Source: DATFDN01 sp963818725 (GTDB lineage Bacteria > Pseudomonadota > Alphaproteobacteria > Acetobacterales > Acetobacteraceae). Taken from it: a DNA stretch of 64,000 nt. The notes under the pieces are model-generated. The model saw only the letters and a program-made list of their open reading frames with translations, was not told the origin of the DNA and ran no database searches. The stretch covers positions 558,001 to 622,000 of the forward strand of contig CAWFTU010000014.1 of assembly GCA_963818725.1 (NCBI GenBank). The letters are read 5' to 3'. Positions 8,485 through 17,464 of this stretch are shown one piece after another (position 1 is the first letter of the stretch; each line of letters starts with the position of its first letter). The position numbers and the translations under genes were made by a program.

Positions 8485-10248
8485 TCATTCGGTGGTATCC
8501 AAGTTTTCCTGTAAGAAGGCGAACTCTTTCAAACTCAGGCCGGTTATCTCTCTCAGTTCCTCGGTGAGCCGCTCTCGCCGTTGCCTTACAAAGCTGCGGA
8601 AGCTGCGGTAATCGAGAGCGCTTCGGTCGATCATTGCAGCCTTCAGCGTTGCGTCGTCGACACCGCTCAGGAAATCCCTCGGGTGTTTCGCGCTCTTGTT
8701 CCTGTTTACCCCACGGGGCAGGATCCAGAAGTTTCCAAAATCGTGGATTTCTTGCGGATCGAAGCCCTTCTCCTCGAGAACAGATCGCGGGAACATGTGA
8801 TCGATTTCAGGCTGGTTGGTTGCAAGCTGGATTCTTCCGCCGGTGCGTCTCTGAATCAACGATAGTGCAAGCTCTACATTGTTGCCGAAGAGCCGGTCAT
8901 CAGGTGAATCAAAATTTGCCTTCCAGGCCACGTACTCGGCAGCTCGCCTCAACGAGAATGGTGCACCCCGCGAAATTTCGGTCGACGAGGGCATATAATC
9001 TCGTACGAATGCTCCAGTCCTGCTCTCGGCGTGCTGAGTGAATGCTTTGGCAAACGCAAGTAGGAACAATGGCCGGCGAGCATCCGCTTTCGCTCCATTG
9101 GGGAAGACGTGTCTAGGCGAATGGAACAGATATTGGACAAACGGGACAAGCATGTTGATGCCTGCCAAGAGCCGGGAAGAATCGATTCCACATTCAGCAC
9201 GCACGAAGTCGACGGTAGATTTGATTGCATCAAAACAACTTTGATAGCTTGCTTTAATTGCCTCGACATTGCTCTTTCTGCGGAGAAGCAAGAAATCCAG
9301 TCTTGTCCCAATTCCAGCCGTCGAAAACATGCAGCGAATTACAAAATCGTTGTCCAAGTCTAAATTTCCGCCCTCATTGATTTCTTTGAGGAAGCTCGGA
9401 AGCAATTCGCTTGCATCCTGCCAGTAGAGGCGGAGCATACTCACGATTAGGTCAGACCGTCTAAGTGTCACTCCCTGCGTGTTAACCCGCACGAAAATCT
9501 CTAAAATATCGAATGCAGATTTACGTCTTTCGTCATCAGCCGGGAGCCTGCTGTCGATGGTTTGCGTCTTGATAAGCTCGCTGTTTTCCGTAAGCGCATA
9601 GGTCGCATTTTGAATATTCAGTTGCATACAAAGCCGGTCTTCAGTTGACAGGCTGAGCTCCTGAGCTAGCCTCTCATGCATTTCCAATAGGTCACGCGGA
9701 TGTCGGCCTAGCACGTCGGAAAGACGAACCCAATAAGCTGGGGCTTGCGAGTCTCCTCGCCCATTCCGCGTGGCAGCCTCGTGGTCCCGAGCAAACCGAA
9801 AGCGGAACTTTACCTCTGAGTGATCGTCAGAATCCCGACCGCTCAGGATATCGTAGTAAAGTTTGCGACCATCAAACGTGCCTTTTAGAGCGACGTAGAT
9901 CGAGCTCAGGCGCTGCTGGCCGTCCAACACCAGTTTGATGCGTTGTCCCCTTTGGTTTTCCTCAAATCGATGGAGCGACCCTGGCACATGATCGTAAACG
10001 AACTTTCGGAATTGTAATGGCTGGTAGGTTTCCCAGAGAAGAACTATTCCTACCGGATAGCCTCGAAGCAGCGAATCGAACAGCAATTCGATTCGATCCT
10101 CATCCCACACGAAATCCCGCTGTATTGCTGGTAGAACGATCTCGTCATTATCAATCTCGTTCACAAGTTCAAAGATAGACATTGCTCCTGCCTCGATCAG
10201 CTCAGAAGAGGCTGTACGGTTCAGGCTGTGCGGAACGCGTATCCGCAA
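8485..10248 (-). CDS. DUF262/HNH (GmrSD-like) protein, candidate restriction or defence nuclease
   Basis: A 587-residue protein with the two-domain plan of GmrSD-type enzymes. The N-terminal DUF262 (ParB/sulfiredoxin-like NTPase) shows IQRDFVW at residues 42-48 and DGQQRLSS at 109-116. The C terminus has an HNH/DUF1524-like nuclease motif with PEIDHMFPRS (His484), followed by FGNFWILP and NRNKS (about 515-519). Single-chain DUF262-HNH proteins include modification-dependent type IV restriction enzymes that cut glucosylated or methylated phage DNA. The gene is visibly less GC-rich than its neighbours, stands alone and lies beside an IS630 element, all suggesting recent acquisition. An internal ATG (MSIFELVNEID, residue 23) is an alternative start. 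Target specificity is unknown. Confidence 0.85.
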   Translation of the reverse strand: MRIRVPHSLNRTASSELIEAGAMSIFELVNEIDNDEIVLPAIQRDFVWDEDRIELLFDSLLRGYPVGIVLLWETYQPLQFRKFVYDHVPGSLHRFEENQRGQRIKLVLDGQQRLSSIYVALKGTFDGRKLYYDILSGRDSDDHSEVKFRFRFARDHEAATRNGRGDSQAPAYWVRLSDVLGRHPRDLLEMHERLAQELSLSTEDRLCMQLNIQNATYALTENSELIKTQTIDSRLPADDERRKSAFDILEIFVRVNTQGVTLRRSDLIVSMLRLYWQDASELLPSFLKEINEGGNLDLDNDFVIRCMFSTAGIGTRLDFLLLRRKSNVEAIKASYQSCFDAIKSTVDFVRAECGIDSSRLLAGINMLVPFVQYLFHSPRHVFPNGAKADARRPLFLLAFAKAFTQHAESRTGAFVRDYMPSSTEISRGAPFSLRRAAEYVAWKANFDSPDDRLFGNNVELALSLIQRRTGGRIQLATNQPEIDHMFPRSVLEEKGFDPQEIHDFGNFWILPRGVNRNKSAKHPRDFLSGVDDATLKAAMIDRSALDYRSFRSFVRQRRERLTEELREITGLSLKEFAFLQENLDTTE

Positions 10249-10286
10249 AAGCGGGCGAATTTCATTAGTGCCGATTTGCCGGTACG

Positions 10287-11438
10287 CTACGCCGCCCTCG
10301 CCTCCCCGAACAACCCCCCAGCGCGCGCCAGCGCCGCCAGGTGATGATCGGCATCCCCGAACATCTGGTCGATCATCGTCATCCGCTTGAAGTAGTGCCC
10401 GACCTTGTACTCCATCGTCACGCCGATGCCGCCGTGCAATTGGATCGCCTCCTGCCCGACATGGCGGCCGGAGCGGCCGATCTGCACCTTGGCGGCCGAG
10501 AGCGACTTGCGCCGCTCCGCCTCGCCCTCCTCGCCCGCCATGACGGTGGCGAACAGCGCCATGCTGCGCGCCTGCTCGACGGCGGTGAACATGTCCACGG
10601 CGCGGTGCTGCAACGCCTGGAAGCTGCCGATCGGGCGGCCGAATTGCTGGCGGGTCTTGAGGTAGTCGAGCGTGATCTCCTGCATCGACGCCATCACGCC
10701 CACCGCCTCGGCGCAGAGCGCCGCGATCGCCGTGTCCACCACCCGCTCGACCGCCGGCAGCGCCGCGCCGGGCTCGCCGAGCGGTTCGGCGCGCGCGCCC
10801 GAGAGCGTCACCTCGGCGGCGCGCAGCCCGTCCTGGGTGGGATAGCCGCGCCGGCTCACGCCCTGCGCATTGCCATCCACGAGGAACAGCCCAATCCCGT
10901 GGCGGTCGCGCTGGTCGCCGGAGACGCGCGCCGTGACCAGCAGCTTGTCGGCGGAGTCGCCGTGCAGGACCACGCCCTTTGCGCCGTCCAGCACCCAGCC
11001 GCCATCCTGCTCGCGCGCCTTGGTCCCGACATCAGCGAGGTTCCAGCGCGAGTGCCGCTCGATATGCGCGAAGGCGAGCTTCAGCTTGCCCTCGGCCACC
11101 TGGGGGATCAGCGCGGAGCGCTGCGCGTCGCTGCCGGCGCGGTTGACCAGGCCGCCACCCAGCACCACGGTGGCGAAGAACGGCTCCAGGGTCAGGCCGC
11201 GCCCGAACGCCTCCATCACGATCATCATCTCGGCCGCGCTGCCGCCGAAGCCGCCGAGCAATTCCTCGAACGGCAGGCCGAGCAGGCCAAGCTCGGCGTA
11301 TTGCGACCATAGCGAGGCGCTGAAGCCGTCCGGCTCGGCCATGTATCTCTTGCGCTGCTCGAAGTCGTACTGGTCGGCGATCATGCGCTCGACACTGTCC
11401 TTGAGCAGGCGCTGCTCCTCGCTGAAATCGAAGTCCAT
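10287..11438 (-). CDS. acyl-CoA dehydrogenase (small-subunit type)
   Basis: A 383-residue flavin-dependent acyl-CoA dehydrogenase, starting at MDFDFSEEQRLL after GGGAG; a longer in-frame extension is unlikely. It has the N-terminal helical domain, a central beta domain (reduced match to the usual FAD motif: LAFAHIERHSRWN) and a C-terminal helical domain with RQQFGRPIGSFQ and AIQLHGGIGVTMEY. Together with the next gene upstream it forms a pair like the pimeloyl-CoA dehydrogenase small and large subunits, which act as an alpha2beta2-type complex on odd or bulky acyl-CoAs. It is downstream of the large subunit, 142 bp away, with a palindromic repeat in between. Confidence 0.85.
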   Translation of the reverse strand: MDFDFSEEQRLLKDSVERMIADQYDFEQRKRYMAEPDGFSASLWSQYAELGLLGLPFEELLGGFGGSAAEMMIVMEAFGRGLTLEPFFATVVLGGGLVNRAGSDAQRSALIPQVAEGKLKLAFAHIERHSRWNLADVGTKAREQDGGWVLDGAKGVVLHGDSADKLLVTARVSGDQRDRHGIGLFLVDGNAQGVSRRGYPTQDGLRAAEVTLSGARAEPLGEPGAALPAVERVVDTAIAALCAEAVGVMASMQEITLDYLKTRQQFGRPIGSFQALQHRAVDMFTAVEQARSMALFATVMAGEEGEAERRKSLSAAKVQIGRSGRHVGQEAIQLHGGIGVTMEYKVGHYFKRMTMIDQMFGDADHHLAALARAGGLFGEARAA

Positions 11439-11480
11439 AGTCCGTCTCCCGAGCATCAGCACAGCCGGATCATTCAGTTC

Positions 11481-11567
11481 GCCATGCCCGGACCTGTTCC
11501 GGGCATCCACGCCTTCACCCGGCGCCGCAAAGGCGTGGATGGCCGTGACAAGCACGGCCATGACGGT
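11481..11567. repeat. intergenic inverted repeat between acyl-CoA dehydrogenase genes
   Basis: Nested palindromes: GCCCGGA / TCCGGGC around CCTGT, then CCACGCCTT / AAGGCGTGG, then GGCCGTG / CACGGCC and CATGGC-type arms. This is the dispersed 'CATGCCCGG...GGATGGCCGTGAC' style repeat frequently found between genes in Rhodospirillales-type genomes. It separates two genes that otherwise look like one operon, so it may act as an mRNA processing or stabilising hairpin (inference). Confidence 0.55.
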
Positions 11568-11580
11568 GAAAGCGACCGCG

Positions 11581-12777
11581 CTACAACCCTAATATCGCCT
11601 TGGCGATGATGTTGTGCTGGATCTCGTTCGAGCCGCCGTAGATCGAGACCTTGCGGTAGTTGAAATACATCGGGCCGGCGGCGGCGGCGTAGTCGGGGCC
11701 GATCGGCGGCTCGTTCTGCCCCTCCTCGGGCGGGTGATACGGCATCATGTACGGCCCGACCACCTCCATCGTCAGCTCGGTCAAGCGCTGCTGGATCACC
11801 GAGCCGCTGATCTTCAGGATCGAGCTGGCCGGGTTCTGCCGGCCCTTCTCCCGCTTCCTTTCATCGGAAACCACACGGAGCTGTGTCATCTCCAGCGCCT
11901 TCAGCTCCACCTCGATGGCGGCGAGCTTCTCGCGGAACTTGGGCTCCTCGATCAGCGGCCGGTCACCCTCGCGCTCCATCGCCGCGAGCTGCTTAATGCG
12001 CGCCACCTTGGCCTTGGAGGCGCCGACACGCGCGATCCCGGTGCGCTCGTTGCCAAGCAGGAACTTGGCGTAGTCCCACCCCTTGTTCTCCTGGCCGACC
12101 AGGTTCTCGGCCGGCACCTCGACATTGTCGAAGAACACCTCGTTGACCTCGCGCCCGCCATCGATGGTGACGATCGGGCGGACGGTGATGCCCGGCGTCT
12201 TCATGTCGCACAGGATGAACGAGATGCCCTCCTGCTTCTTCGCCTGTGGGTCGGTGCGGGCGAGCACGAAGATCCAGTCGGCGTATTGCGCGAGCGTGGT
12301 CCACATCTTCTGGCCGTTGATCACGTACTTGTCGCTCTTCCGCTCGGCGCGGGTGCGGAGCGAGGCCAGGTCGGAGCCGGCGCCGGGCTCGGAGAAGCCC
12401 TGGCACCAGAAGTCGTCGGCATTGGCGCAGCGGGGCAGGAAGCGGCGCTTCTGCTCGTCGTTGCCGAACTGCGCGATCACCGGGCCGACCATCGTGGTGT
12501 TGAAGGCGATCGGCGGCGGCACGTGCGCCTGCTGCATCTCGTCCTGGTACATGTAGACCTGCACCGGGCTCCAGGGCTGCCCGCCCCACTCCACCGGCCA
12601 GTTCGGGGTCGCCCAGCCGCGCGCGTTCAGGATGCGCTGGGTGGTGACGATGTCCTCCTTGGTCAGGTGCTCGCCGTCGCGCAGCTTGGCGCGGATCGTC
12701 TCGGGAACCTCGGTGCGGAAAAACCGGCGGGCCTCCTCGCGGAAGGCGAGTTCGTCCTGGGTGAAATTCAGGTCCAT
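11581..12777 (-). CDS. acyl-CoA dehydrogenase (large-subunit type)
   Basis: A 398-residue acyl-CoA dehydrogenase, first gene of the pair. It shows WCQGFSEPGAGSDLASL (FAD/substrate-binding signature), QKMWTTLAQYADWIFVLART, and the C-terminal IYGGSNEIQHNIIAKAILGL motif typical of the family. The overall pattern (MDLNFTQDELAFREEARRF start, ERTGIARVG, and the proline-rich YHPPEEGQNEPPIGPDY insertion) matches the pimeloyl-CoA dehydrogenase large subunit group. Start ATG at 12777 has GGGGAG just upstream. The exact substrate is not determinable; a short- or branched-chain dicarboxyl or aromatic acyl-CoA is likely. Confidence 0.88.
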   Translation of the reverse strand: MDLNFTQDELAFREEARRFFRTEVPETIRAKLRDGEHLTKEDIVTTQRILNARGWATPNWPVEWGGQPWSPVQVYMYQDEMQQAHVPPPIAFNTTMVGPVIAQFGNDEQKRRFLPRCANADDFWCQGFSEPGAGSDLASLRTRAERKSDKYVINGQKMWTTLAQYADWIFVLARTDPQAKKQEGISFILCDMKTPGITVRPIVTIDGGREVNEVFFDNVEVPAENLVGQENKGWDYAKFLLGNERTGIARVGASKAKVARIKQLAAMEREGDRPLIEEPKFREKLAAIEVELKALEMTQLRVVSDERKREKGRQNPASSILKISGSVIQQRLTELTMEVVGPYMMPYHPPEEGQNEPPIGPDYAAAAGPMYFNYRKVSIYGGSNEIQHNIIAKAILGL

Positions 12778-12830
12778 TGGGCGCTCCCCGTGTCTATGGG
12801 GGAGATAGGTGCGATCCGGCGGGCGCGGCG

Positions 12831-13262
12831 TCAATCCGGCGCGCGCGGGCTCAGGCGCACGACCGGGATACTCCGCGTGGTGCGGCGACGGTATTCCTCA
12901 TAGGGCGGGTAGATCGCCACGAGGCGGGGCCAGACCCGGTCGCGCTCCTCCCCGCTCAGGCGGCGCGCCGTGACCGGGACGCGCCTGCGACCCAGCTCGA
13001 CCTCCGCCTGGGGGTTGGCCTCAAGGTTGAGGAACCAGCCCGGGTGCTGGGGCGCGCCCCCTTGAGAGCCCACGACCAGGAAATCGTCCCCGTCCGCCAG
13101 GTAGAGCAGCGGCACGGTCCGGCGCTGGCCGGACTTGCGCCCTGTCGTGGTCAGCAGGAAGACAGGCGCTCCGCTGGGGACGCGGCCCATGAGCTTCCCG
13201 CCGCTCAGGCGGTAGACCCAGGTGTTGAGCGCGCCTATCGCGCGGATTGCGGCCGGTCGCAT
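12831..13262 (-). CDS. Ddn-like nitroreductase/quinone reductase family protein
   Basis: A 143-residue protein of the deazaflavin-dependent nitroreductase (Ddn) split-barrel family. Typical markers are LLTTTGRKSGQRRTVPLLYL, VVGSQGGAPQHPGWFLNLEANPQ (split below 20 residues: GGAPQHPGWFLNL) and the C-terminal YEEYRRRTTR. In actinobacteria these bind F420 and reduce quinones or nitroimidazoles; the proteobacterial members have poorly known cofactors. The start at 13262 is supported by AGGAAG 8 bp upstream; a 13-residue longer form from 13301 is possible. It is 53 bp upstream of the acyl-CoA dehydrogenase pair in the same direction. Confidence 0.82.
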   Translation of the reverse strand: MRPAAIRAIGALNTWVYRLSGGKLMGRVPSGAPVFLLTTTGRKSGQRRTVPLLYLADGDDFLVVGSQGGAPQHPGWFLNLEANPQAEVELGRRRVPVTARRLSGEERDRVWPRLVAIYPPYEEYRRRTTRSIPVVRLSPRAPD

Positions 13263-13322
13263 GAGGTGATGCTTCCTGGCATGGAAGCGGACCGGCGGCA
13301 ATGAGGCGCGACGGGAGTTGGC

Positions 13323-14072
13323 TCAAATGATCGCCCGCGCAATCGCGTACAGTGTGCCGGACAGCACCATCGCTGCCGGCAGGGTCAGGACCCATGCCAG
13401 CGCGATGCTGCGCAGCGTGCCCCATTGCAGCCCCGACCCGTTCGCCAGCACGGTGCCGGCGACGCCGGACGACAGGACGTGCGTGGTGGACACCGGCAGC
13501 CCGTACGCGTCGGCGGCCATGATGGTACCCATGGCCACCAGCTCGGCGGACGCGCCCTGGCCGTAGTCAGGTGGGTCTTGCCGATCTTCTCACCCACCGT
13601 CACGACGATCCGCTTCCAGCCCACCATCGTGCCGAGGCCGAGCGCGATGGCGACCGCCACCTTCACCCAGTTGGGAATGAAGCGCGTGCTCGCGTTGAGG
13701 GATTTCTGAAACGCCGCGAGCGTGGCTTGCTCGGCGGCGTTGAATCCGCCCTTCGGCATGAGCCGCACCGCCTCGCTGGCGACATACATCTGGTTGCGCA
13801 CGTTCTGCACCGCTGCCGCCGGGACACGGCGGACCGCGCCATGCTCCTGAACTTGCCGGCCGATCGCCGTCGCGAGGTCGGCCATTCCGGCGTAAACAGC
13901 GGGGTCGCCGAAATTGCGAGTACCAATTGCCTCGGTCACGCGCGCCTGTGCCGTGCCCACTGGCACCGTCGCGCCTTCGGCATGGCGGGCGAAGACGTCG
14001 TGTGCGGCGTCCATGCTTTGGGCGAAGGCCGGCGTGCTGCTGTCGGGAAGGGCTTGGTTCAGGGCGTAGGCG
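13323..14072 (-). pseudogene. Pit-type phosphate permease, 3' fragment (IS-split and frameshifted)
   Basis: The C-terminal half of a PiT-family inorganic phosphate transporter. It begins right after the target duplication of the IS4 element (AYALNQALPDSS...) and includes GLGTMVGWKRIVVTVGEKIGKTHLT, then AAELVAMGTIMAADAYGLPVSTTHVL-type sequence: the second Pit signature lies at GLPVSTTHVLSSGVAG. Near 13566 one base is missing (CTGAC-TACGG where CTGACCTACGG is expected), so the last 80 or so codons are in another frame. With that base restored and the IS removed, the gene would encode 540 residues, which fits the family. Confidence 0.88.
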
Positions 14073-14083
14073 GTCGGTACCGC

Positions 14084-15639
14084 TTCCGATTACCCACATT
14101 TTGCCTGCATCAGGTCCGCTCCGAGCATCATGTCCATGAGCCGGGACCAACCTCGCCACATCACGGCGTTGCCGGGTGGCGGGTCCCGCGCGCGGGCGAG
14201 ATAGCCGCCGAGGCAGGCGACTTTCATGAGATAGTGCGACAGGGTCTTCTCGCCGGGTATGGTGGGCCGGTCGCGCACCGCGCGGTCGATGACGGTGATT
14301 TCCGCCTCCGTCAGTGCCAAGCGTGGCGGGGCATGCGGCGCGGTCCTGTTGATCATCGTCGTCCAGAAGATGCGCCAGCTGAGGATGCAGAACACCGCGA
14401 TCAGCTTGGCCAGCCGCTCGGCAGTCCGCAGCCGTGCCGCCTCGACGCGACAGCCGGATTTCAGGATCTTGTGGAAGAGCTCGACCTTCCAGCGCTGGGC
14501 GTACCACTGCAGCTTTTCGACCGCCGCCTCGGGTGAGGTGACGGCCAGATCGGTCACGAGCTTCCAATCGACCCGGTCGCGCCCGCGCGGCTGCCGCGCG
14601 TGGATCACCGTCAGGTCGAGGGCGGGGTAGCGCTTCTGCTTGCCGATCGGCGGCAGGATGTGCACCCGCCTGTAGCGGAGCTTGAGCACGGCCTCGGCGA
14701 CACTGCCGTCCTCCGCCGTGACTGCGATCCGGTGCTGCCCCGCAACCGGAACCCGGGCCATCACGCGAGCGACCGTGCGGCGTCCATCGCCCGCCAGTCG
14801 ATCCACGCAGGTACGAACGAGGAAATGCGTGCCCGCCTCCCACGCGGCGCAGAAGAACTCGTAGATGTCGTTCTCCCGATCGCCGACGTAGACGCAGCGC
14901 CCCGGATCACCGAGCAGCGCGCTGGACTGCGCCAGGCTCGACAGCCAGCGAATGCTCTCCTTCTCCTCGATCGGCACCCTTGTCGGGTTGACGTGGCGCT
15001 TCAGTTCGTTTGCCCCCTTGAACGCCTTGCGGGTCCAGAACTGGGCCGCGGCGAGGCCGAGCGGCAGCCCCTCGGGCGTGACCACGAGGCTCGCGTGCAT
15101 CAACAACCCGCATCGCGTGTGGGCACGAGGGTTGCCGTCACGATCCCGCCCGATCGGCACGCGGCCGATCGCGCCGATGGTCCCCGGCTTGGCCCAGCGG
15201 AAGCTGAACGCGGTCGTGTCCTGGACCACGAGGACCAGGCCAGCCGTGGCCGCAAAGCGGCTGGCGGTCGCCTGGAAGTGCCCTGCCAGGATCGCGTCCT
15301 CTCCGAACCGCTCACTCGAGAGGAAGCGATAGGCCGCCTTCGTGTTCGCCCAGTCCTGACAGGCCAGCGGCAGCGGAGCGCCCATCGCCCCCTCGAGCTG
15401 ATGCAGCCGCCGCCGCAATCGGTCGCATAGGCGCTTGTCCCCAAGTGCGCACCCCGATACTTCAGCATCGATCCAAGATGGCCCTTTGACAGCGCCCGCC
15501 CTCGAACCGCTGCCGCTCGCTTTCGGCATCGCGTCCGACATCGCAGCCTCACGCCACGCGACCTCGTCGCAGGTAGCGCGTCACATCCAGCAAGGCACCG
15601 TCAAGGGCCCGAACACGGCCAAAATGTGGGTAATCGGAA
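14084..15639 (-). mobile_element. IS4-family (Tn5/IS50-like) insertion sequence
   Basis: A 1556-bp element with perfect 20-bp inverted ends TTCCGATTACCCACATTTTG and an 11-bp target duplication, GTCGGTACCGC, at 14073-14083 and 15640-15650. The ends, duplication length and transposase agree with the IS4 group related to Tn5. It has landed in the Pit permease gene. Ends and transposase are intact, so it may still move. Confidence 0.95.
14090..15541 (-). CDS. IS4-family transposase
   Basis: A 483-residue transposase. The N-terminal segment (CALGDKRLCDRLRRRLHQL) resembles the Tn5 transposase DNA-binding domain. The DDE triad is visible as VVQDTTAF, YVGDRENDIYEF and the YREK signature YAQRWKVELFHKILKSG. 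The gene fills nearly the whole element; its stop lies 6 bp inside the left inverted repeat. It has no frameshift or missing catalytic residue. Confidence 0.93.
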   Translation of the reverse strand: MSDAMPKASGSGSRAGAVKGPSWIDAEVSGCALGDKRLCDRLRRRLHQLEGAMGAPLPLACQDWANTKAAYRFLSSERFGEDAILAGHFQATASRFAATAGLVLVVQDTTAFSFRWAKPGTIGAIGRVPIGRDRDGNPRAHTRCGLLMHASLVVTPEGLPLGLAAAQFWTRKAFKGANELKRHVNPTRVPIEEKESIRWLSSLAQSSALLGDPGRCVYVGDRENDIYEFFCAAWEAGTHFLVRTCVDRLAGDGRRTVARVMARVPVAGQHRIAVTAEDGSVAEAVLKLRYRRVHILPPIGKQKRYPALDLTVIHARQPRGRDRVDWKLVTDLAVTSPEAAVEKLQWYAQRWKVELFHKILKSGCRVEAARLRTAERLAKLIAVFCILSWRIFWTTMINRTAPHAPPRLALTEAEITVIDRAVRDRPTIPGEKTLSHYLMKVACLGGYLARARDPPPGNAVMWRGWSRLMDMMLGADLMQAKCG

Positions 15640-16511
15640 GTCGGTACCGCGCCGATCAGGATCAGCATGATGAGCCCCATGCCTTTCTGCCCGTCATTCG
15701 AACCGTGGGCGAACGAGACGCCGGTACAGGTCACGACCAGCAAGCCCCTGATCCACCACGGCGGCGGGTGGCGCGTGTCGGGCTCGCTGTAGAGCTTCGG
15801 CTGACGGACCAGCAGCTTCATCACCAGAAGCAGCAGGGCGGAAAACACGAATCCCACGATCGGGCTGAACAACAGGGCGCGGAACACGCCGAGAGCTTGC
15901 CCCCAATCCACTCCGGACGTACCGGTGCCGGCCGGCGCCAGCAACTGGTTGGCGAGGCCCACGCCGATCACCGAGCCGATCAGCGTGTGCGAGGAACTCG
16001 CCGGCAAGCCCAAATACCAGGTGCCGAGATTCCAGATGATCGCGGCGATCAGCAGCGCGAAGATCATCGCGAACCCGGCGCTGCTGCCGACCTGGAGGAT
16101 GAGCTCCACCGGCAGCAGGCTCACGATGGTGAACGCGACCGCGCCGGAGGAGGTCAGCACGCCGATCAGGTTCCACCCGCCGGACCAGACGACGGCGAGG
16201 TTGGCCGGCAGGGTGTGCGTGTAGATCACCGTCGCGACCGCGTTCGCGGTGTCGTGGAAGCCGTTCACGAACTCGAAGGCGAGCGCGATCAGCAGCGCGA
16301 TCCCAAGCAGCACGAACGCGCCGATCGCCAGCGGCTGCGCGCCCGACCGGTCGATGTCCGAGATCAGGCCGTTGAGGGTGAAGCCGACACCGACCGCCAA
16401 AAGGCAGAGGAAAACGACAACCGCGCCAAGATGCGGCTTGGCGTCGAGGTTCGGTCGGCGCGGAGCGGCGCCCGCGAGTTCGCCAGCCGGCGGCAGCACG
16501 ACGTCAGACAT
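15640..16511 (-). pseudogene. Pit-type phosphate permease, 5' fragment
   Basis: The N-terminal 290 residues of the permease, from MSDVVLPPAGEL to LILIGAVPT, where the IS4 element interrupts. Membrane helices are evident at about 30-50, 65-90, 105-125, 135-155 and later. The first Pit signature GFHDTANAVATVIYT and the pattern GLPASSSHTLIGSVIG are present. Pit permeases import metal-phosphate with protons. The fragment reads on into the IS for 30 more codons (SDYPHFGRVRAL...), which are not native. It cannot be functional unless the IS excises precisely. Confidence 0.9.
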
Positions 16512-16649
16512 GGGCCGTTTCCCCGTCGTTTCCAACAAAAAGGTCTTGCGCCCAGGCTACCGGCCGTGTGGATCACTGTCTGTTACAGGTCGATGAAACA
16601 TGCCCGCCGGGCGAGGCGCGCCATCGAGCCAGAGGCCCGCGCGGCCGCA

Positions 16650-17464
16650 TCACGCCAGTTGGCGACGCAACCATGCCGGCAGCCGCTCGGCGGCCACGAC
16701 GATGCCGAACGTCACCAGCAGCAGCAGGGAGACCGTGCGGTACTGGAACAAATTCATCGCCATCAGCAACTGGAACCCGATCCCCCGGCGCCCACGAAGC
16801 CCAGCACCAGCGAGGAACGTATGTTCTCGTCCAGCCGGTAGAGCGCGATGCCGAGCAGCGACGGCAGGACGCTCAGCACCACGGCGTGGCTGAACCCCGC
16901 CATGCGGGAGGCGCCGGACATCGCGACCGCCTCCACCGGCCCCATGTCCATGTCCTCGATCACCTCGGCGAATAGGCGACCCAGCGTTCCCACGGAATGC
17001 ACGGAGATCGCCAGCGCGCCGGGAAACGGCCCCAGCCCGACGGCGGTGACGAACAACAGCGCCCAGACCAGGTCGGGCACCGAGCGGCAGAGCGCGATCA
17101 GGCCCCGCCCGACCGCATAGAGCGGAAGGGCCGGCGTGGTGTTGCGCGCCGCCAGGACCGCCAGGGGCAGGGCCAGCACGACCGCGACGGTGGTCCCGAA
17201 TAGGGCAATGTCCACCGTTTCTAGTGCCGGCCCGGCAGCCTCGCGCAGCTTGCTGAAATCGGGCGGCAGGGCGCGGTAGAGGAAATCCGCCGTTCCCGCC
17301 GCGCCTGTCACCAGGTCCTGCGGCCGGGCGTGGACCACCAGCGCAGCCTGGCCGAGCAGCACCAGAAACACGGATACGCCGATGCAGCGGAGCGCGCTGC
17401 CCCGGTACGAGGGCGCTCCCGGCGCGGGTGTTCGTTCCAGCGCGAGCCGTTGCACCTGATTCAT
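16650..17464 (-). pseudogene. phnE: phosphonate-type ABC permease, frameshifted near its end
   Basis: An inner-membrane permease of the PhnE family (271 residues when repaired). It has several membrane helices, and the cytoplasmic coupling motif EAVAMSGASRMAGF. The frame breaks near 16783: GGGGGATCGG where GGGGGCATCGG is expected, so VGAGGIGFQLLMAMN is lost from the main frame and continues one frame over to LPAWLRRQLA. The start overlaps the phnC stop by 4 bp (ATGA). Either the last 45 residues are truly lost, which would remove the final helices, or a single base is missing from the sequence. Confidence 0.85.

Noticed and set aside
16560..16600. Pho-box upstream of the Pit permease (CTGTAACAGACAGTGAT)
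   Set aside because: Only the first half resembles CTGTCAT; the second half does not repeat 11 bp later, so the match is no better than chance.
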